The position numbers were made by a program, and so were the translations under genes. Shown one piece after another: positions 27,047-36,787 of a stretch of 64,000 bases of DNA (the first letter of the stretch is position 1; each line of letters opens with the position of its first letter). Source of the stretch: Streptomyces glomeratus (GTDB lineage: Bacteria > Actinomycetota > Actinomycetes > Streptomycetales > Streptomycetaceae). Under the pieces are notes generated by a model, which had not been told where the DNA came from, ran no database searches, and saw nothing but the letters and a program-made list of their open reading frames with translations. The stretch covers positions 186,001 to 250,000 of the forward strand of contig NZ_JAKEEB010000001.1 in NCBI RefSeq assembly GCF_021462825.1. The letters run 5' to 3'.

Positions 27047-27069
27047 TGACCAAATCTCGCATCTGGTCA
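27047..27069. promoter_or_regulatory. TetR operator 2 between monooxygenase and regulator
   Basis: Arms TGACCAAAT (27047-27055) and ATCTGGTCA (27061-27069), one mismatch, 5-base spacer; same 23-bp length and same TGACCA/TGGTCA ends as operator 1, with centres 41 bases apart. It overlaps the region just upstream of the regulator's ATG at 27082. Confidence 0.7.
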
Positions 27070-27081
27070 CATGATGGCCGC

Positions 27082-27798
27082 ATGAGTGGGAACCCCGGAC
27101 GACTCCGCGCCCCGCAGCAGCGCGCCGAACGCGCCACGCGGATCCTTGATACGGCCGCAGAGCTGCTGCTCCGCCACGGCTACCGGCGAGTGACCATCGA
27201 CGACGTGGCCGCCGGAGCGGGGATCGGCAAGGGCACCGTCTATCTGCACTGGAAGAACAGGGAACAGCTGTTCGGCGCGGTTTTCGCGCGGGAGGTGCTG
27301 CAGGCGCTGGACGAACTGCGGCAGGCCCTGCGCCATGACCCGCGCGCGTGCCTGCCGCACCGCTTCGCGCGTGCCTACTTCCTGGCCATCACGAACCGCC
27401 CGTTGCTGCGCGGGTTCCTCCTGGACGACCCCGACCTGCTCGGCAAACTGACCAGCTCACCCGACACCGCCCGCGACACTCGGCACAGCGCGATGGCGCA
27501 CGGGTACTTCGCACTGCTCGCCGAGCACGGCCTGCTCCGCGACGACATGCACGTCGATGAGATCGCCTACGCCTATCAGGCGACGTTCGAGGGCTTCCTG
27601 CGGGCCGAAGGCTCCACAGACGCGGATGGCCCGGATCGGCGCGCGGACCTGCTCGCGCGGACCGTCCAACGCGCGTTCGAGAGCGGGTCCGCGGCCTCAG
27701 ACGCCACGCTGCGAGACCTCGCCTCCGCCACCGTCGCCCTGCTCGGCGACCTGATCGACGCCGATCGCGCCGAGTCCGGCCTCCCCGAGGAAGCCTGA
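27082..27798 (+). CDS. TetR-family regulator of the adjacent flavin monooxygenase
   Basis: ATG 27082 gives 238 residues. The helix-turn-helix is clear (RILDTAAELLLRHGYRRVTIDDVAAGAGIGKGTVYLHW, given here as two parts: RILDTAAELLLRHG and GAGIGKGTVYLHWKNREQL). The ligand-binding domain is of the generic TetR_C type. Divergent transcription and twin operators point to repression of both genes. An alternative upstream start would extend across operator 2 and is rejected. Confidence 0.9.
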   Translation: MSGNPGRLRAPQQRAERATRILDTAAELLLRHGYRRVTIDDVAAGAGIGKGTVYLHWKNREQLFGAVFAREVLQALDELRQALRHDPRACLPHRFARAYFLAITNRPLLRGFLLDDPDLLGKLTSSPDTARDTRHSAMAHGYFALLAEHGLLRDDMHVDEIAYAYQATFEGFLRAEGSTDADGPDRRADLLARTVQRAFESGSAASDATLRDLASATVALLGDLIDADRAESGLPEEA

Positions 27799-28335
27799 GC
27801 GGCGCTTACCCCCGGGTCTCGCCCTCGCCTGCGCTGGGCGGACCCTCAGCCTGGCACGGAGTGGAGTCCGCTTGGGCGCCCGGAGACAGGGCAGCAGGAT
27901 AGGGCCGCCCGCCCTTGCGGCTGCGAAGCAAGTGCCCAAGCCCGGGGCGCCGACGTCCCAACCGGCGAACGCCCTCCAGGCGAGCGGCGCGCGAGCCTGG
28001 GCCGCCTGACTGCCGCCGCCATCGCCGAGACCGGCCGCCGCTGGCCGGCCCGGTGAGACCGGATGCAGGGGCGTCGAGAAAGTGCACCGGAGGGCGACAC
28101 CGGCGCCGCCGGCCCCATCTGTCCCACACCCGACGAGGACCAGAACGCCAGCCAGAAGCGCACGGAGATTCCTCCCGCGACGTTCATGCCCTGGACATCC
28201 GCGACGACCTGCGCGGATGCCGCCCAGTGCGATCGTGGGCCCCGGATCGCCGAGGGCGCTCGAAAGCGCACGGGCGCGGGATCCACGTCGGTCCGGCACC
28301 GGCTCCGAAAATGCTTGAGCGATGGCGAGGATCCG
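27799..28335. other. Intergenic, no recognisable gene
   Basis: About 540 GC-rich bases. All frames are Arg/Pro-rich antisense-like reading; no motif, repeat or RNA gene is visible. The right end must hold the desaturase promoter; GCGAGG at 28325-28330 is its ribosome site. Confidence 0.5.
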
Positions 28336-29337
28336 ATGAACCCGAGCGACGTCGACCCTACCGAACGGACCGCCGCCGAACATGAAGCCGTTACCGAGGC
28401 CGGGATCAGGCCGCTGCTCGACACCCCCCAGACGGCCGCGGCGGGGGTGGCGATGTGGATCTTCGTCGTCGGCCCGCCGATCTCCTTGATTGCCGTGGTG
28501 CCGTTCGTGTGGGGATGGGGCCTGTCCGCCCTCGACGTCGGTATGGCGGCGGTCGCCTACCTTGTGTCCGGCTTCGGGCTCACGGTCGGTTATCACCGCC
28601 TTTTCACGCACCGCTCGTTCAAGGCCCGGCGAGGCCTGCGGATCGCCCTGGCCGTCGCGGGTTCGCTGGGGGTCGAGGGCTCGCCGGTCCAGTGGGTGGC
28701 GAACCACCGGCGCCACCACGCCTTCGCCGACCGAGAGGGCGACCCCCACTCGCCCTGGCGCTACGGGACCGACACCCGCGCGCTGCTCAAGGGGCTTCTG
28801 CACGCGCATATCGGTTGGATGCTGAAGCGTGAGCTGAGCAACCGTGCCAGGTTCGCGCCCGACATCGCCGCCGATCCCGATCTGCGGCTCATCGGTCGAC
28901 TCTTCGGGCCACTGGCCGCCGTCTCGCTCCTGGCCCCGGCGCTGGTCGGCGGGTTGGTCACCGGCACCTGGGCCGGTGCGCTGACCGGGTTCTTCTGGGC
29001 CGGCGTGATCCGGATGGCGCTGCTGCACCATGTCACCTGGTCGGTAAACTCGATCTGCCACGTCGCGGGCAGGCGCCCCTTCGCCAGCCGGGACAGGGCC
29101 ACCAACTTCTGGCCGCTCGCACTGCTGTCCTTCGGTGAGAGCTGGCACAACTCACATCACGCCGATCCCACGGGCGCGCGCCACGGCGTGCTGCCGGGCC
29201 AGCTCGACCCGGCGGCCCGCCTCATCTGGGTGTTCGAGAAGCTTCGCTGGGTGCACGACGTGCGCTGGCCGAGCTCGGACCGCGTCAGTGCTCGACTCCT
29301 CCCCAAAACCGGTGCCCCGCACCAGTCCACGGGCTGA
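28336..29337 (+). CDS. Acyl-CoA/fatty acid desaturase
   Basis: A 333-residue integral membrane di-iron desaturase. The three histidine boxes are complete: HRLFTH (87-92), HRRHH (124-128) and HNSHH (271-275). Membrane segments flank them (MWIFVVGPPISLIAVV; LAPALVGGLVTGTWAGALTG). Without an N-terminal cytochrome b5 domain it should use ferredoxin. It introduces a cis double bond, probably delta-9, into acyl chains for membrane fluidity. ATG 28336 is selected over an in-frame start 91 codons upstream because only the downstream part is conserved in character. Confidence 0.92.
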   Translation: MNPSDVDPTERTAAEHEAVTEAGIRPLLDTPQTAAAGVAMWIFVVGPPISLIAVVPFVWGWGLSALDVGMAAVAYLVSGFGLTVGYHRLFTHRSFKARRGLRIALAVAGSLGVEGSPVQWVANHRRHHAFADREGDPHSPWRYGTDTRALLKGLLHAHIGWMLKRELSNRARFAPDIAADPDLRLIGRLFGPLAAVSLLAPALVGGLVTGTWAGALTGFFWAGVIRMALLHHVTWSVNSICHVAGRRPFASRDRATNFWPLALLSFGESWHNSHHADPTGARHGVLPGQLDPAARLIWVFEKLRWVHDVRWPSSDRVSARLLPKTGAPHQSTG

Positions 29338-29529
29338 CGCCGCTCGAACAGCGCTTCGCCACGGGAACCGCCGGATAAGGGGCTGCCGTTGTGGGTGCTG
29401 TACTCGGTTGCCGTACGGCTTCGACGGCACTGCAAACCGTCGCTTCTCCCGGCCGTCCCCACGGTCCTTGCCACGCAGCCGCGCTCGAACGGCGCCGCCG
29501 CATCCTGGGCACACGCTCGAACGACGCCT

Positions 29530-29625
29530 GCCAAGACTGTGGTGGCCTACAGCGTGCCCTTGACCAACACCCGCGCCCTGCTGGAGCACCTGCGCACCCA
29601 GGACCGCTGGCTGATCATCCTGGGT
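29530..29625 (+). pseudogene. Fragment of an NB-ARC/TPR-type protein
   Basis: One frame reads VVAYSVPLTNTRALLEHLRTQD and RWLIIL, resembling the segment ending in the Walker B strand of actinobacterial NB-ARC proteins (ALR.HLR.QDRWLLILDNA). Similarity stops abruptly at about 29621, where RHS-type sequence begins in another frame. Only about 30 residues, so the family call is tentative. Confidence 0.4.
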
Positions 29626-30266
29626 ACTCCGCCGACGGCACCCGGCTGATCGACACCTACGGTCCCGCCCACAACGCGGTGGCCGCAGGGTCGTACCAGG
29701 TGATCCGCAGCCACACCCACTCGACCTACGACGAGGGCGCGCCCAACGGCGACAAGGATGTGGACGGGCAGCCGTACAACCTGGTGACGACCGAGACGGA
29801 GACCGCGAGCGTCGGCTCGGACGTCCCCGGCAGCTCGGACGTGGACGCCCGCACCTCCCAGAACCTGTACACCATCGGCACCGACACGCTCGGATGGACA
29901 CTGCACACTCCGCTGCGGAGCGTCACGGATCCCGGCACCGGAAAGCTCAACATCACCAAGTCCGCGGTCTACAACGAGGATGCCAACCTCTACGACGGTC
30001 AACCGCTCCTGACCGAATCCCGCATGCCGAGCAACACCGGTGGTGGAGGCTCCGGCACCTTCAAGACCGTCTATTACACCGCCGGCACGAACAGCGTCGA
30101 CTCCGACTGCGGCAACGAGCCCGCGTGGACCGACCTCGCGTGCAAGACCAAGCCCGCGGTGCAGCCTGGAACAAGTGGACTGCCTGGACTGGCGGTCACG
30201 ACGTACACCTACCGCGCCTGGTGCACGGAGGTCGGCGAGCTCATCCGGGAGCTGACCGATCCGTGA
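29622..30266 (+). pseudogene. Internal fragment of an RHS/YD-repeat cell-wall protein
   Basis: The frame encodes GYSADGTRLIDTYGPAH, STYDEGAP, LVTTETETA, GWTLHTPLRSVTDPGTG, the NITKSAVYNEDANLYD repeat, ESRMPSNTGGGGSGT and YYTAG, typical of the large RHS-repeat secreted proteins of Streptomyces. No start, signal peptide, core domain or toxin tip is present; both ends are cut. It stops at 30266. Confidence 0.75.
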
Positions 30267-30694
30267 CTGCTTGGTCAACGAGGTCGTCGCCTTTGACCCG
30301 CCGTTCACCGGCCAGACTTCACCCGGCCTCGAGAGCAACCCCACGCAGTCCAGAACGCCAGTGGTCGGCCTGCCAATCCGGGCAACTAAACCCTGTGAGT
30401 GGTGTGAGCTGACTGCGCCACGGGCTGTGACCGACGGTGGGGCGGCGGAATCGTCTCGTTGTGCAGGTGCCGGGTCTACGGCTCGGGAGTGGGATGACGT
30501 TGGGAGGAAGGGCCTATCCTCCCTGGTCTCCTCACTCATGTTGGTCAGGAAGTAACTTCTTCGTCCTTCAGCACGCTGATATGGGCAGAGTCGTCCAGTG
30601 CCGTCCCCCAGACGCCGTTGCGACACACCGCTATGCTTCACCCATTTCGTCTACTGCCTTCACGACCTCTTCACCACTGAGGGAGCTGCGCCGT
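30267..30694. other. Intergenic upstream of the helicase-nuclease gene
   Basis: No further RHS or toxin domain is legible. The helicase promoter must lie here; the sequence is less GC-rich than average in 30530-30680, and GAGGGAG at 30679-30685 is the ribosome site for the following gene. Confidence 0.45.
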
Positions 30695-33600
30695 ATGACC
30701 CTCCAAGGCAGTCTGCCTTCCACGGACCGCGCTCGGCTGGAGAGGCTGCTGGCCTCATGGCGGGACTCTCTCATCGATCTGAGCTTCCGTAATCGGCTGC
30801 TCAACTACCAGCGCCGTGCCTCGTCCGCGGGCATGGATTTGGTCGAGCCCGGTTTGTCCACCGTGCTGGAAGGGCTTTCCCGCGGTTGCGCCTTCTCTGC
30901 TGTACGCGGCGAGGGATCCGAGGACGAGAGCGTGTCGTCGGGCGGACTGGTACCGCCCGCGAGAGGGGTCCCTGCCGTTTCCACCGCTGGCGCCAGGCCG
31001 ATTGACACCCCTGCATCCCGGGCAGGAGTCGGTAGCAACCGCCCCGCTGTCACGCTCACCACGTCCAAGACCACGCAGGCTGAGCAGGACCGGCATTTGC
31101 GCCGCCTCGCCCTGGTCGCGCGGGAGAAGTACAACGACTACGGCCTGTGGGTTCTTCATCTTGGTGTGGGCTTTCTCGACTGGACGCCGGCCGCGTCCGC
31201 GGAGAAGAGCTTCAGTTCGCCGTTGGTGATGGTGCCGGTCGTGCTGGAACGGCGACGCGGGGACTCGTACGTTTTGAAAGTCAATACGGATGAGGAGCTG
31301 GCTCTCAACCCCGCTCTCGCAATCAAGATGAGCGAGTTGGGCGTTGACTGGCCACGCGTCGAGCAGGTGGAACAGCGTGACCTTCCCGCCCTGATCGCGC
31401 AGGTCCGGCGTGCGGTAGCGGGTATGCGCGGCTGGAAGGTCACCAGCCGGGTGGTGCTGGACACGTTCAACTCAAGTAAGGAGGTTATGTATCGGGACCT
31501 CCTCGACAACGCCGACCGCGTGCAGGCCAGCGCCCTCGTGCGTGCGATTGGGCTCGGCGCGGACTCTGGCATCAGCCCTGGGACCTTTGCCTTCGAACCG
31601 GCTGACACTGATCTCATCGACGAGATCCAGCCGCCGGAGAAAGCACCGCTTGTGCTCGACGCGGACTCTTCCCAACGGCAGTGCGTCGCTGCTGCGGTCG
31701 CTGGCCGCAGTTTCGTGATGGACGGGCCGCCAGGCACCGGAAAGAGCCAGACGATCACGAACATGATCGCGGGCCTGCTGGAACAGGGCCGTACCGTACT
31801 GTTCGTCAGCGAGAAGGCAGCCGCCCTGGACGTGGTTCGCAACCGTCTGAGCGATGTCGGTCTCGACGACTACGTCTTGGCGTTGCACAGCAACAACACG
31901 GGCCGGAAGCAGGTAGCCCTGGAACTCAGCCAGGCGTTACAAGCGCCTCGCCGTGCCTTGTCGGGCGGTGCCCGGGCGGACCTTCAGCGTGCTCGCCAAC
32001 TGCGCCAGGAACTCTCCGGGTACGCGGCCGCGATGAACGAGTCCCGGCCTGGGCTCGGTAGGAGCCTGCACGACGTCCTGGGCAGGATCTCAGTGCTTGA
32101 CAGTTCTCATCCACTGCCCGCGGACCCGGCCTTCGACGCGGCGGGGCTCACGGCAGAGAAACTCGACCAGGCCACTGCGGCAGCCCGCCAGGTCAGCAGG
32201 TCCTGGCGCCCGGCATTGGAAGGCACGGCATTCACCTGGTATGGGCTGACAGACGCTGGTAACCCGCTGCAGGCGCTTGACCTCGCCACCGAAGCCCTCA
32301 ACGAGCTCGATACGCGGCTGTTGCCGCACACTGCTCTCCTTGCCGAACTCAATTGGCAAGCAGTCCGCGACACCCACCGGCTGACGTCACTGCTGCAGGT
32401 CGCTGGCGCTCGGCCGATACTGCCGCTCTCCTGGCTGACCGCTCATCACGGCGGCCTGACCACGGCGGTGACAGACTTCCGACGCCGTCTGGACGAGATC
32501 GTCGAAGCCGGACGGTCGGCAGAAGAGGCCCTCGGCGCGGCATGGGAGCGGTTGCCGGCCGAAGCGGATCCCACGCCGAGTGCGGAGGAGATCGCTCTGT
32601 CGGCTGTGCTGCCGCCAGCTATGGATATCAGTGTGCTCACTGCTGACGCCGCCCGAGAGCTTGGTGACCGCCTTGAGACGGACGCCGCGGCACTCGACGA
32701 AGCATTCCAGTCTCTGTCGGCCGTTGCTGCGATGTACGGCCTGCCCGCCCCCGAGTCCTGCGACGACGCCCTTCGCTTGGGGCACCTCGCCGTTCTTGCT
32801 GGACACTCCGACGACGCCAAACCGCTGCCAGCATGGCTTACTCGTGACGGCGCGGCCGAGGCCAGGACCGCCGCACAGGCCCTGCGTGGAGCGGTGAGGC
32901 GGCTGGGTGAGACTCGGAGGAAAGCAGAAGAGGTCTTTACCGACCGGGTGCTGCAGGAAGACTCTCTCGAAGAGGTCGCGCACCGGTTCGCCACCGTGCA
33001 CCGGTCCATCGCTGGAAGGCTGTCCGCACGATGCCGTGCCGACCGGCAGTTGGTCAGGTCGCTACTCCCTGACGGCGGTAAATGCACCAAAGCCGTTGTG
33101 GCCACGCTTCCGGCCGCGGTGACTTGGCAGCAGGCGGCACGGGCACTGAACGCTGAGGCCAGTCGCCATGCGTCTGTGCTCGGCCCACACTGGCGGGGCG
33201 AGGACACCGACTTCGACGGCCTGGACTCCCTCATCGCAAGAGCCGAGGACATCCTCAGGCTCGCACCCCGAGTGATGAACCAGGATGCGCTGGCGCGCGA
33301 GGTGGCTTCCGGAGGGCAGCCGCGCCTTGCCGCGAGGAACACCGCAGAACGGGCGGCCGCCCGGCTGGCCGAGTGGCGGGATTCGCTGGTGCTTCCACCT
33401 GCGCCTGGCCCCTCGTACGAATTGGAGTCGGGAAGCCTCAGAGCTGCGGCGCAATGGAGTCGCGCGCATGTTGCACCTCTGCGAGCGGCTGAGCGGCTGA
33501 TACGTGTCGTGGAGAAGACCGCCGTCGCGAGCGGAGGAGCGGTCGGGGCACCGGGTACCTGGACTCTCTCCGCGGCACGCGCCGGTGTGCATGCCGTACG

Positions 33601-36346
33601 GGCAGCGCGTGCTGCCCAGGTGGATTTCGAGTCCAAGGCGGAAGACGACCGGGCACTGCTCGGTGACCTCTACGCGGGCCGCGGCACGAGCGTGTCTGAC
33701 CTGACCGCTGCTCTTGCTTGGATCACCACCCTGCGTGAGGCGTGTGGACTTCAGAGCACGGCGCGACTGAGTGCGTCCACCGCTGAGATCCTCTACCACG
33801 CGGAGGGTGATTCCGAGCTGGAAGCCGCTGACGGCGCATGGTCGCGGGCCACAGAGGCATTGGCGGACCTATTTCGTCCCGAGCGTGCGGAGCAGCTCCG
33901 TGAGTCGTTCTCCCGCGGCCAGGATGCGGCTTTGAAGGTGCTCGCGATCCTGGACGGTGATCGGGGCGGCCCTGATGAGTGGCGTGCTTACGACAAGGGC
34001 CGCAGGGCTCTTGACGACCTGGGCCTGGGCGATCTGGTGGACCGGGCGGTGCGCCGCGGGGTTGCTCCGACTGACTTCCCGACGCTGGTCGAACGTGCGG
34101 CTCTCCGCGCCTGGGCTGATCTTCAGTTGTCCGGTGATCCACGGATGGCAACTCCCCGATCAGCGGATCGCGATGACTTGGTGGCCGGCTTCCGCGAGCT
34201 GGACGCGAGACTGGCCAACCACGCGCGTGCGCGCGTCATCCAGACCTGTGACGCTCGACGCCCGCGAACGATGGACGCTCCGGGTGCGGCGTTGCTCAGG
34301 CGAGAGGGCGAGAAGAAGAGTCGGCACAAGCCCGTGCGAGAGCTCTTGGAGGCCGCTAGGGAGACGGTACCGCTGATCAAGCCCTGCTTCGTGATGAGCC
34401 CGCTTACAGTCAGCCGATTCCTGCCGCCCGACCTCGTCTTCGACGTGGTGATCTTCGATGAGGCATCACAGGTGCTGCCGCAGGACGCCATCAACTGTGT
34501 CTACCGTGGGAGGGCGCTGATCGTAGCCGGCGACCAGAAGCAGCTCCCACCGACCGAATTCTTCTCCACCACAGGCGATGACGAGGAGGACGGCGAGGAC
34601 GAGGAGTCACCGGATCAGTTCCGTTCCGTGCTGGATCTGTGCAAGGCAAGCGGGCTGCTGGCGAGTTTGTCGCTGCGCTGGCACTACCGCAGTCGTCATG
34701 AGGACCTGATTGCTTTCAGCAACCGGGAGTTCTACGACGAGTCGATGACCACCTTCCCGGGGGCTCACGCCGAGGGTCCGGATGTCGGGGTCGCCTACTA
34801 CCGCGCCACGGAGGGTGTCTACCGTTCCGGGGCAGCCGCTCGGAACAACCCTGGGGAGGCAGAGGAGGTGGCCCGCCGGGTGATCCACCACTTCAGTACG
34901 CGCAAGGGCAGATCGCTGGGCGTGGTCGCGCTGTCCCAGTCACAGGCCGTCGCGATCCAGGACGCCGTGGACGCGGCACGCCGGAGTCGGCCCGACCTCG
35001 ACGAATGCTTCTCCGAGGACCGGCTGAACGGGTTCTTCGTCAAGAATCTGGAGAGTGTGCAGGGCGACGAACGGGACGTCGTGATCCTTTCCGTCGGGTA
35101 CGGCCGTGACGCCCATGGCAAGTTCTCGAAGAACTTCGGCCCCATGAACAAGGCGGATGGTTGGCGCCGTTTGAACGTCGCCGTGACCCGTGCACGCTAC
35201 CGCGTGGAGGTCGTGGCCTCGTTCGACCCGGGTGAGGTGGGGAACACCGGCAGCAAGAGTTTCCGGCACTTCCACCGCTACCTGCGGTACGCACAGAGCG
35301 GCCCGTCAGTGTTGTCCCAAGAAACGGCGGACCCGGACGCTCAGCCGGAGAGCCCGTTCGAGGAATCTGTACTGGCGGTGCTGCGCGGCTGGGGCTATGA
35401 CGTTCAGCCTCAGGTCGGAGTCGCCGGCTATCGGATCGACCTGGGCGTCCGGCACCCGCACCGGCCGGGGTTGTACGCACTGGGGGTGGAGTGCGATGGC
35501 GCCATGTACCACTCCTCGAAGGCAGCCCGTGACCGCGACCGGCTGCGCGAAGAAGTGCTGCGGGGACTTGGCTGGGAGCTGCACCGGATCTGGGGCACCG
35601 ACTGGTACCGCGACCGGTCCGGTGCGGAAGCCCGACTGCGCACCGCCGTCGAACGCGCGGTAGCCCTCGTGGGTGCCAGTCCCAGCCCGGGTGCGGTTGA
35701 GGGGAACGCGGCGAGACCGGAAGCGTCGTTGTCACAAGCCGAGCCACGCGGCGGGCATGCGCGGCGGCCCCCCGGGGGTCAGGGTCAGGAAGCCGGAACC
35801 CGGACTGCTCCGGCTTCCGCTCCCACCGCGCGGCAGCGCAAAACCGCGACGACTCTGCGGCTTGGCGAGTCCCCTTCTGCCACCACCTACCCGGTCACAG
35901 CGTTGGCCAGGGCATCCTGGCACCGTGTCGAGAATGAGCTGTCCCAGGTACGCGAGTACCTGCGGCAGCCAGAACCCCTTGATACGGCCACCGATTACCG
36001 GGTGCGCGCCGACAACCGGCGCAAATGGGAAAAGCGGCGAGAACAGCTTGCGGAGCGTGCCACCTTCCTGGAGAGCTTCCTCAGGGCAACCCGTGCCACC
36101 CCTCGCCCAACCGGGGGAGAGACGGTCGCCCCTGGTCGCTTGGTCGGCCTGACCTTCGACGGCTCGGCAGTCGTCGAAGAGTACGAAATCACCTCTCAGA
36201 ACCCGGTGGCGGAGGAGGGCCAGGCGCTCAGCCCGTTCACGCCGCTCGCAACTGCCTTGCTGTGGCGCGAGGTCGGCCACCCGGTGGAGTACAAGGACGG
36301 CTCAGGTAAGCGCCGCACCGCCCACATCCGACACGTTCGCGACTGA
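30695..36346 (+). CDS. Hhe-like DUF4011 / SF1 helicase / PD-(D/E)xK nuclease with C-terminal GreA/GreB-like module
   Basis: ATG 30695 (GAGGGAG nine bases upstream) gives 1883 residues. Domain order: DUF4011-like N-terminus (about 10-240; WRDSLIDLSFRNRLLNY); SF1 helicase with Walker A GPPGTGKS (344-351), a long helical insertion (about 400-1200), Walker B VVIFDEAS (1251-1258), GDQKQLPP, and the C-terminal motor motifs VQGDERDVVILS and LNVAVTRAR (1493-1501); a Vsr/MTES_1575-like nuclease with RIDLG (Asp1582) and VECDG (Glu1599); then a Pro/Ser linker; then a coiled coil (about 1734-1805) and a beta domain (1814-1883) laid out like GreA/GreB. DUF4011-helicase-Vsr proteins (Hhe) are known single-gene phage-defence factors; the Gre-like tail is not part of that description as I know it. 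It stands alone among decayed genes. Confidence 0.88.
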   Translation: MTLQGSLPSTDRARLERLLASWRDSLIDLSFRNRLLNYQRRASSAGMDLVEPGLSTVLEGLSRGCAFSAVRGEGSEDESVSSGGLVPPARGVPAVSTAGARPIDTPASRAGVGSNRPAVTLTTSKTTQAEQDRHLRRLALVAREKYNDYGLWVLHLGVGFLDWTPAASAEKSFSSPLVMVPVVLERRRGDSYVLKVNTDEELALNPALAIKMSELGVDWPRVEQVEQRDLPALIAQVRRAVAGMRGWKVTSRVVLDTFNSSKEVMYRDLLDNADRVQASALVRAIGLGADSGISPGTFAFEPADTDLIDEIQPPEKAPLVLDADSSQRQCVAAAVAGRSFVMDGPPGTGKSQTITNMIAGLLEQGRTVLFVSEKAAALDVVRNRLSDVGLDDYVLALHSNNTGRKQVALELSQALQAPRRALSGGARADLQRARQLRQELSGYAAAMNESRPGLGRSLHDVLGRISVLDSSHPLPADPAFDAAGLTAEKLDQATAAARQVSRSWRPALEGTAFTWYGLTDAGNPLQALDLATEALNELDTRLLPHTALLAELNWQAVRDTHRLTSLLQVAGARPILPLSWLTAHHGGLTTAVTDFRRRLDEIVEAGRSAEEALGAAWERLPAEADPTPSAEEIALSAVLPPAMDISVLTADAARELGDRLETDAAALDEAFQSLSAVAAMYGLPAPESCDDALRLGHLAVLAGHSDDAKPLPAWLTRDGAAEARTAAQALRGAVRRLGETRRKAEEVFTDRVLQEDSLEEVAHRFATVHRSIAGRLSARCRADRQLVRSLLPDGGKCTKAVVATLPAAVTWQQAARALNAEASRHASVLGPHWRGEDTDFDGLDSLIARAEDILRLAPRVMNQDALAREVASGGQPRLAARNTAERAAARLAEWRDSLVLPPAPGPSYELESGSLRAAAQWSRAHVAPLRAAERLIRVVEKTAVASGGAVGAPGTWTLSAARAGVHAVRAARAAQVDFESKAEDDRALLGDLYAGRGTSVSDLTAALAWITTLREACGLQSTARLSASTAEILYHAEGDSELEAADGAWSRATEALADLFRPERAEQLRESFSRGQDAALKVLAILDGDRGGPDEWRAYDKGRRALDDLGLGDLVDRAVRRGVAPTDFPTLVERAALRAWADLQLSGDPRMATPRSADRDDLVAGFRELDARLANHARARVIQTCDARRPRTMDAPGAALLRREGEKKSRHKPVRELLEAARETVPLIKPCFVMSPLTVSRFLPPDLVFDVVIFDEASQVLPQDAINCVYRGRALIVAGDQKQLPPTEFFSTTGDDEEDGEDEESPDQFRSVLDLCKASGLLASLSLRWHYRSRHEDLIAFSNREFYDESMTTFPGAHAEGPDVGVAYYRATEGVYRSGAAARNNPGEAEEVARRVIHHFSTRKGRSLGVVALSQSQAVAIQDAVDAARRSRPDLDECFSEDRLNGFFVKNLESVQGDERDVVILSVGYGRDAHGKFSKNFGPMNKADGWRRLNVAVTRARYRVEVVASFDPGEVGNTGSKSFRHFHRYLRYAQSGPSVLSQETADPDAQPESPFEESVLAVLRGWGYDVQPQVGVAGYRIDLGVRHPHRPGLYALGVECDGAMYHSSKAARDRDRLREEVLRGLGWELHRIWGTDWYRDRSGAEARLRTAVERAVALVGASPSPGAVEGNAARPEASLSQAEPRGGHARRPPGGQGQEAGTRTAPASAPTARQRKTATTLRLGESPSATTYPVTALARASWHRVENELSQVREYLRQPEPLDTATDYRVRADNRRKWEKRREQLAERATFLESFLRATRATPRPTGGETVAPGRLVGLTFDGSAVVEEYEITSQNPVAEEGQALSPFTPLATALLWREVGHPVEYKDGSGKRRTAHIRHVRD

Positions 36347-36787
36347 ACAGAACCGTAGTCATCGACCGGAGCCAGAAGCAGAGGAGTAACCAAGTGGTGA
36401 CCCAAGTCTGCCACGTGGGGCGGTCTACTGTAGCCCCTTTGTGACCTGCGTGTATGCCGGGACTAGTTGTCATCATCTGTCAACGCCGGTTCGCCTCGGG
36501 CCCGGAGACGGCCCAGGATCCGGGTCCAGCGCTTAGAAGACATCTCATCCGGCGAGTTTGCGGTAGCAGATGAGGGTGCAGGCGATGCTCGTGTAAGCGA
36601 GGAGGTGGTCGGCCTTGCGTTCGTAGCGGCGGTGCGGTCGGCGGCATCCGACGAGCCAGGCCGTGTCTTCTCCTGATCAAGCCGGGTGAAGGTCAGATGG
36701 TGAACGGCCGCCGACGGAGGAACTCGGCATCTACCCGCACGCCGAGTTGGGGCAGGACGACATGTCGCGCCCTCAACTGTGCACCCT
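36347..36787. other. Gap holding only a transposase remnant
   Basis: Apart from the IS5-type fragment at 36545-36665, no gene or repeat is recognised between the helicase-nuclease and the TraR/DksA gene. Confidence 0.5.
36545..36665 (-). pseudogene. C-terminal remnant of an IS5-family transposase
   Basis: On the minus strand one frame reads RRPHRRYERKADHLLAYTS and IACTLICYRKLAG then stops at 36545, the conserved C-terminus of IS5-type (DDE) transposases in Streptomyces. The upstream catalytic part and inverted repeats are absent. It shows past insertion beside the defence gene. Confidence 0.7.

Noticed and set aside
27846..28424. 192-residue minus-strand frame before the desaturase
   Set aside because: Arg/Ser/Pro-rich, overlaps the start of the desaturase, no motif or ribosome site.
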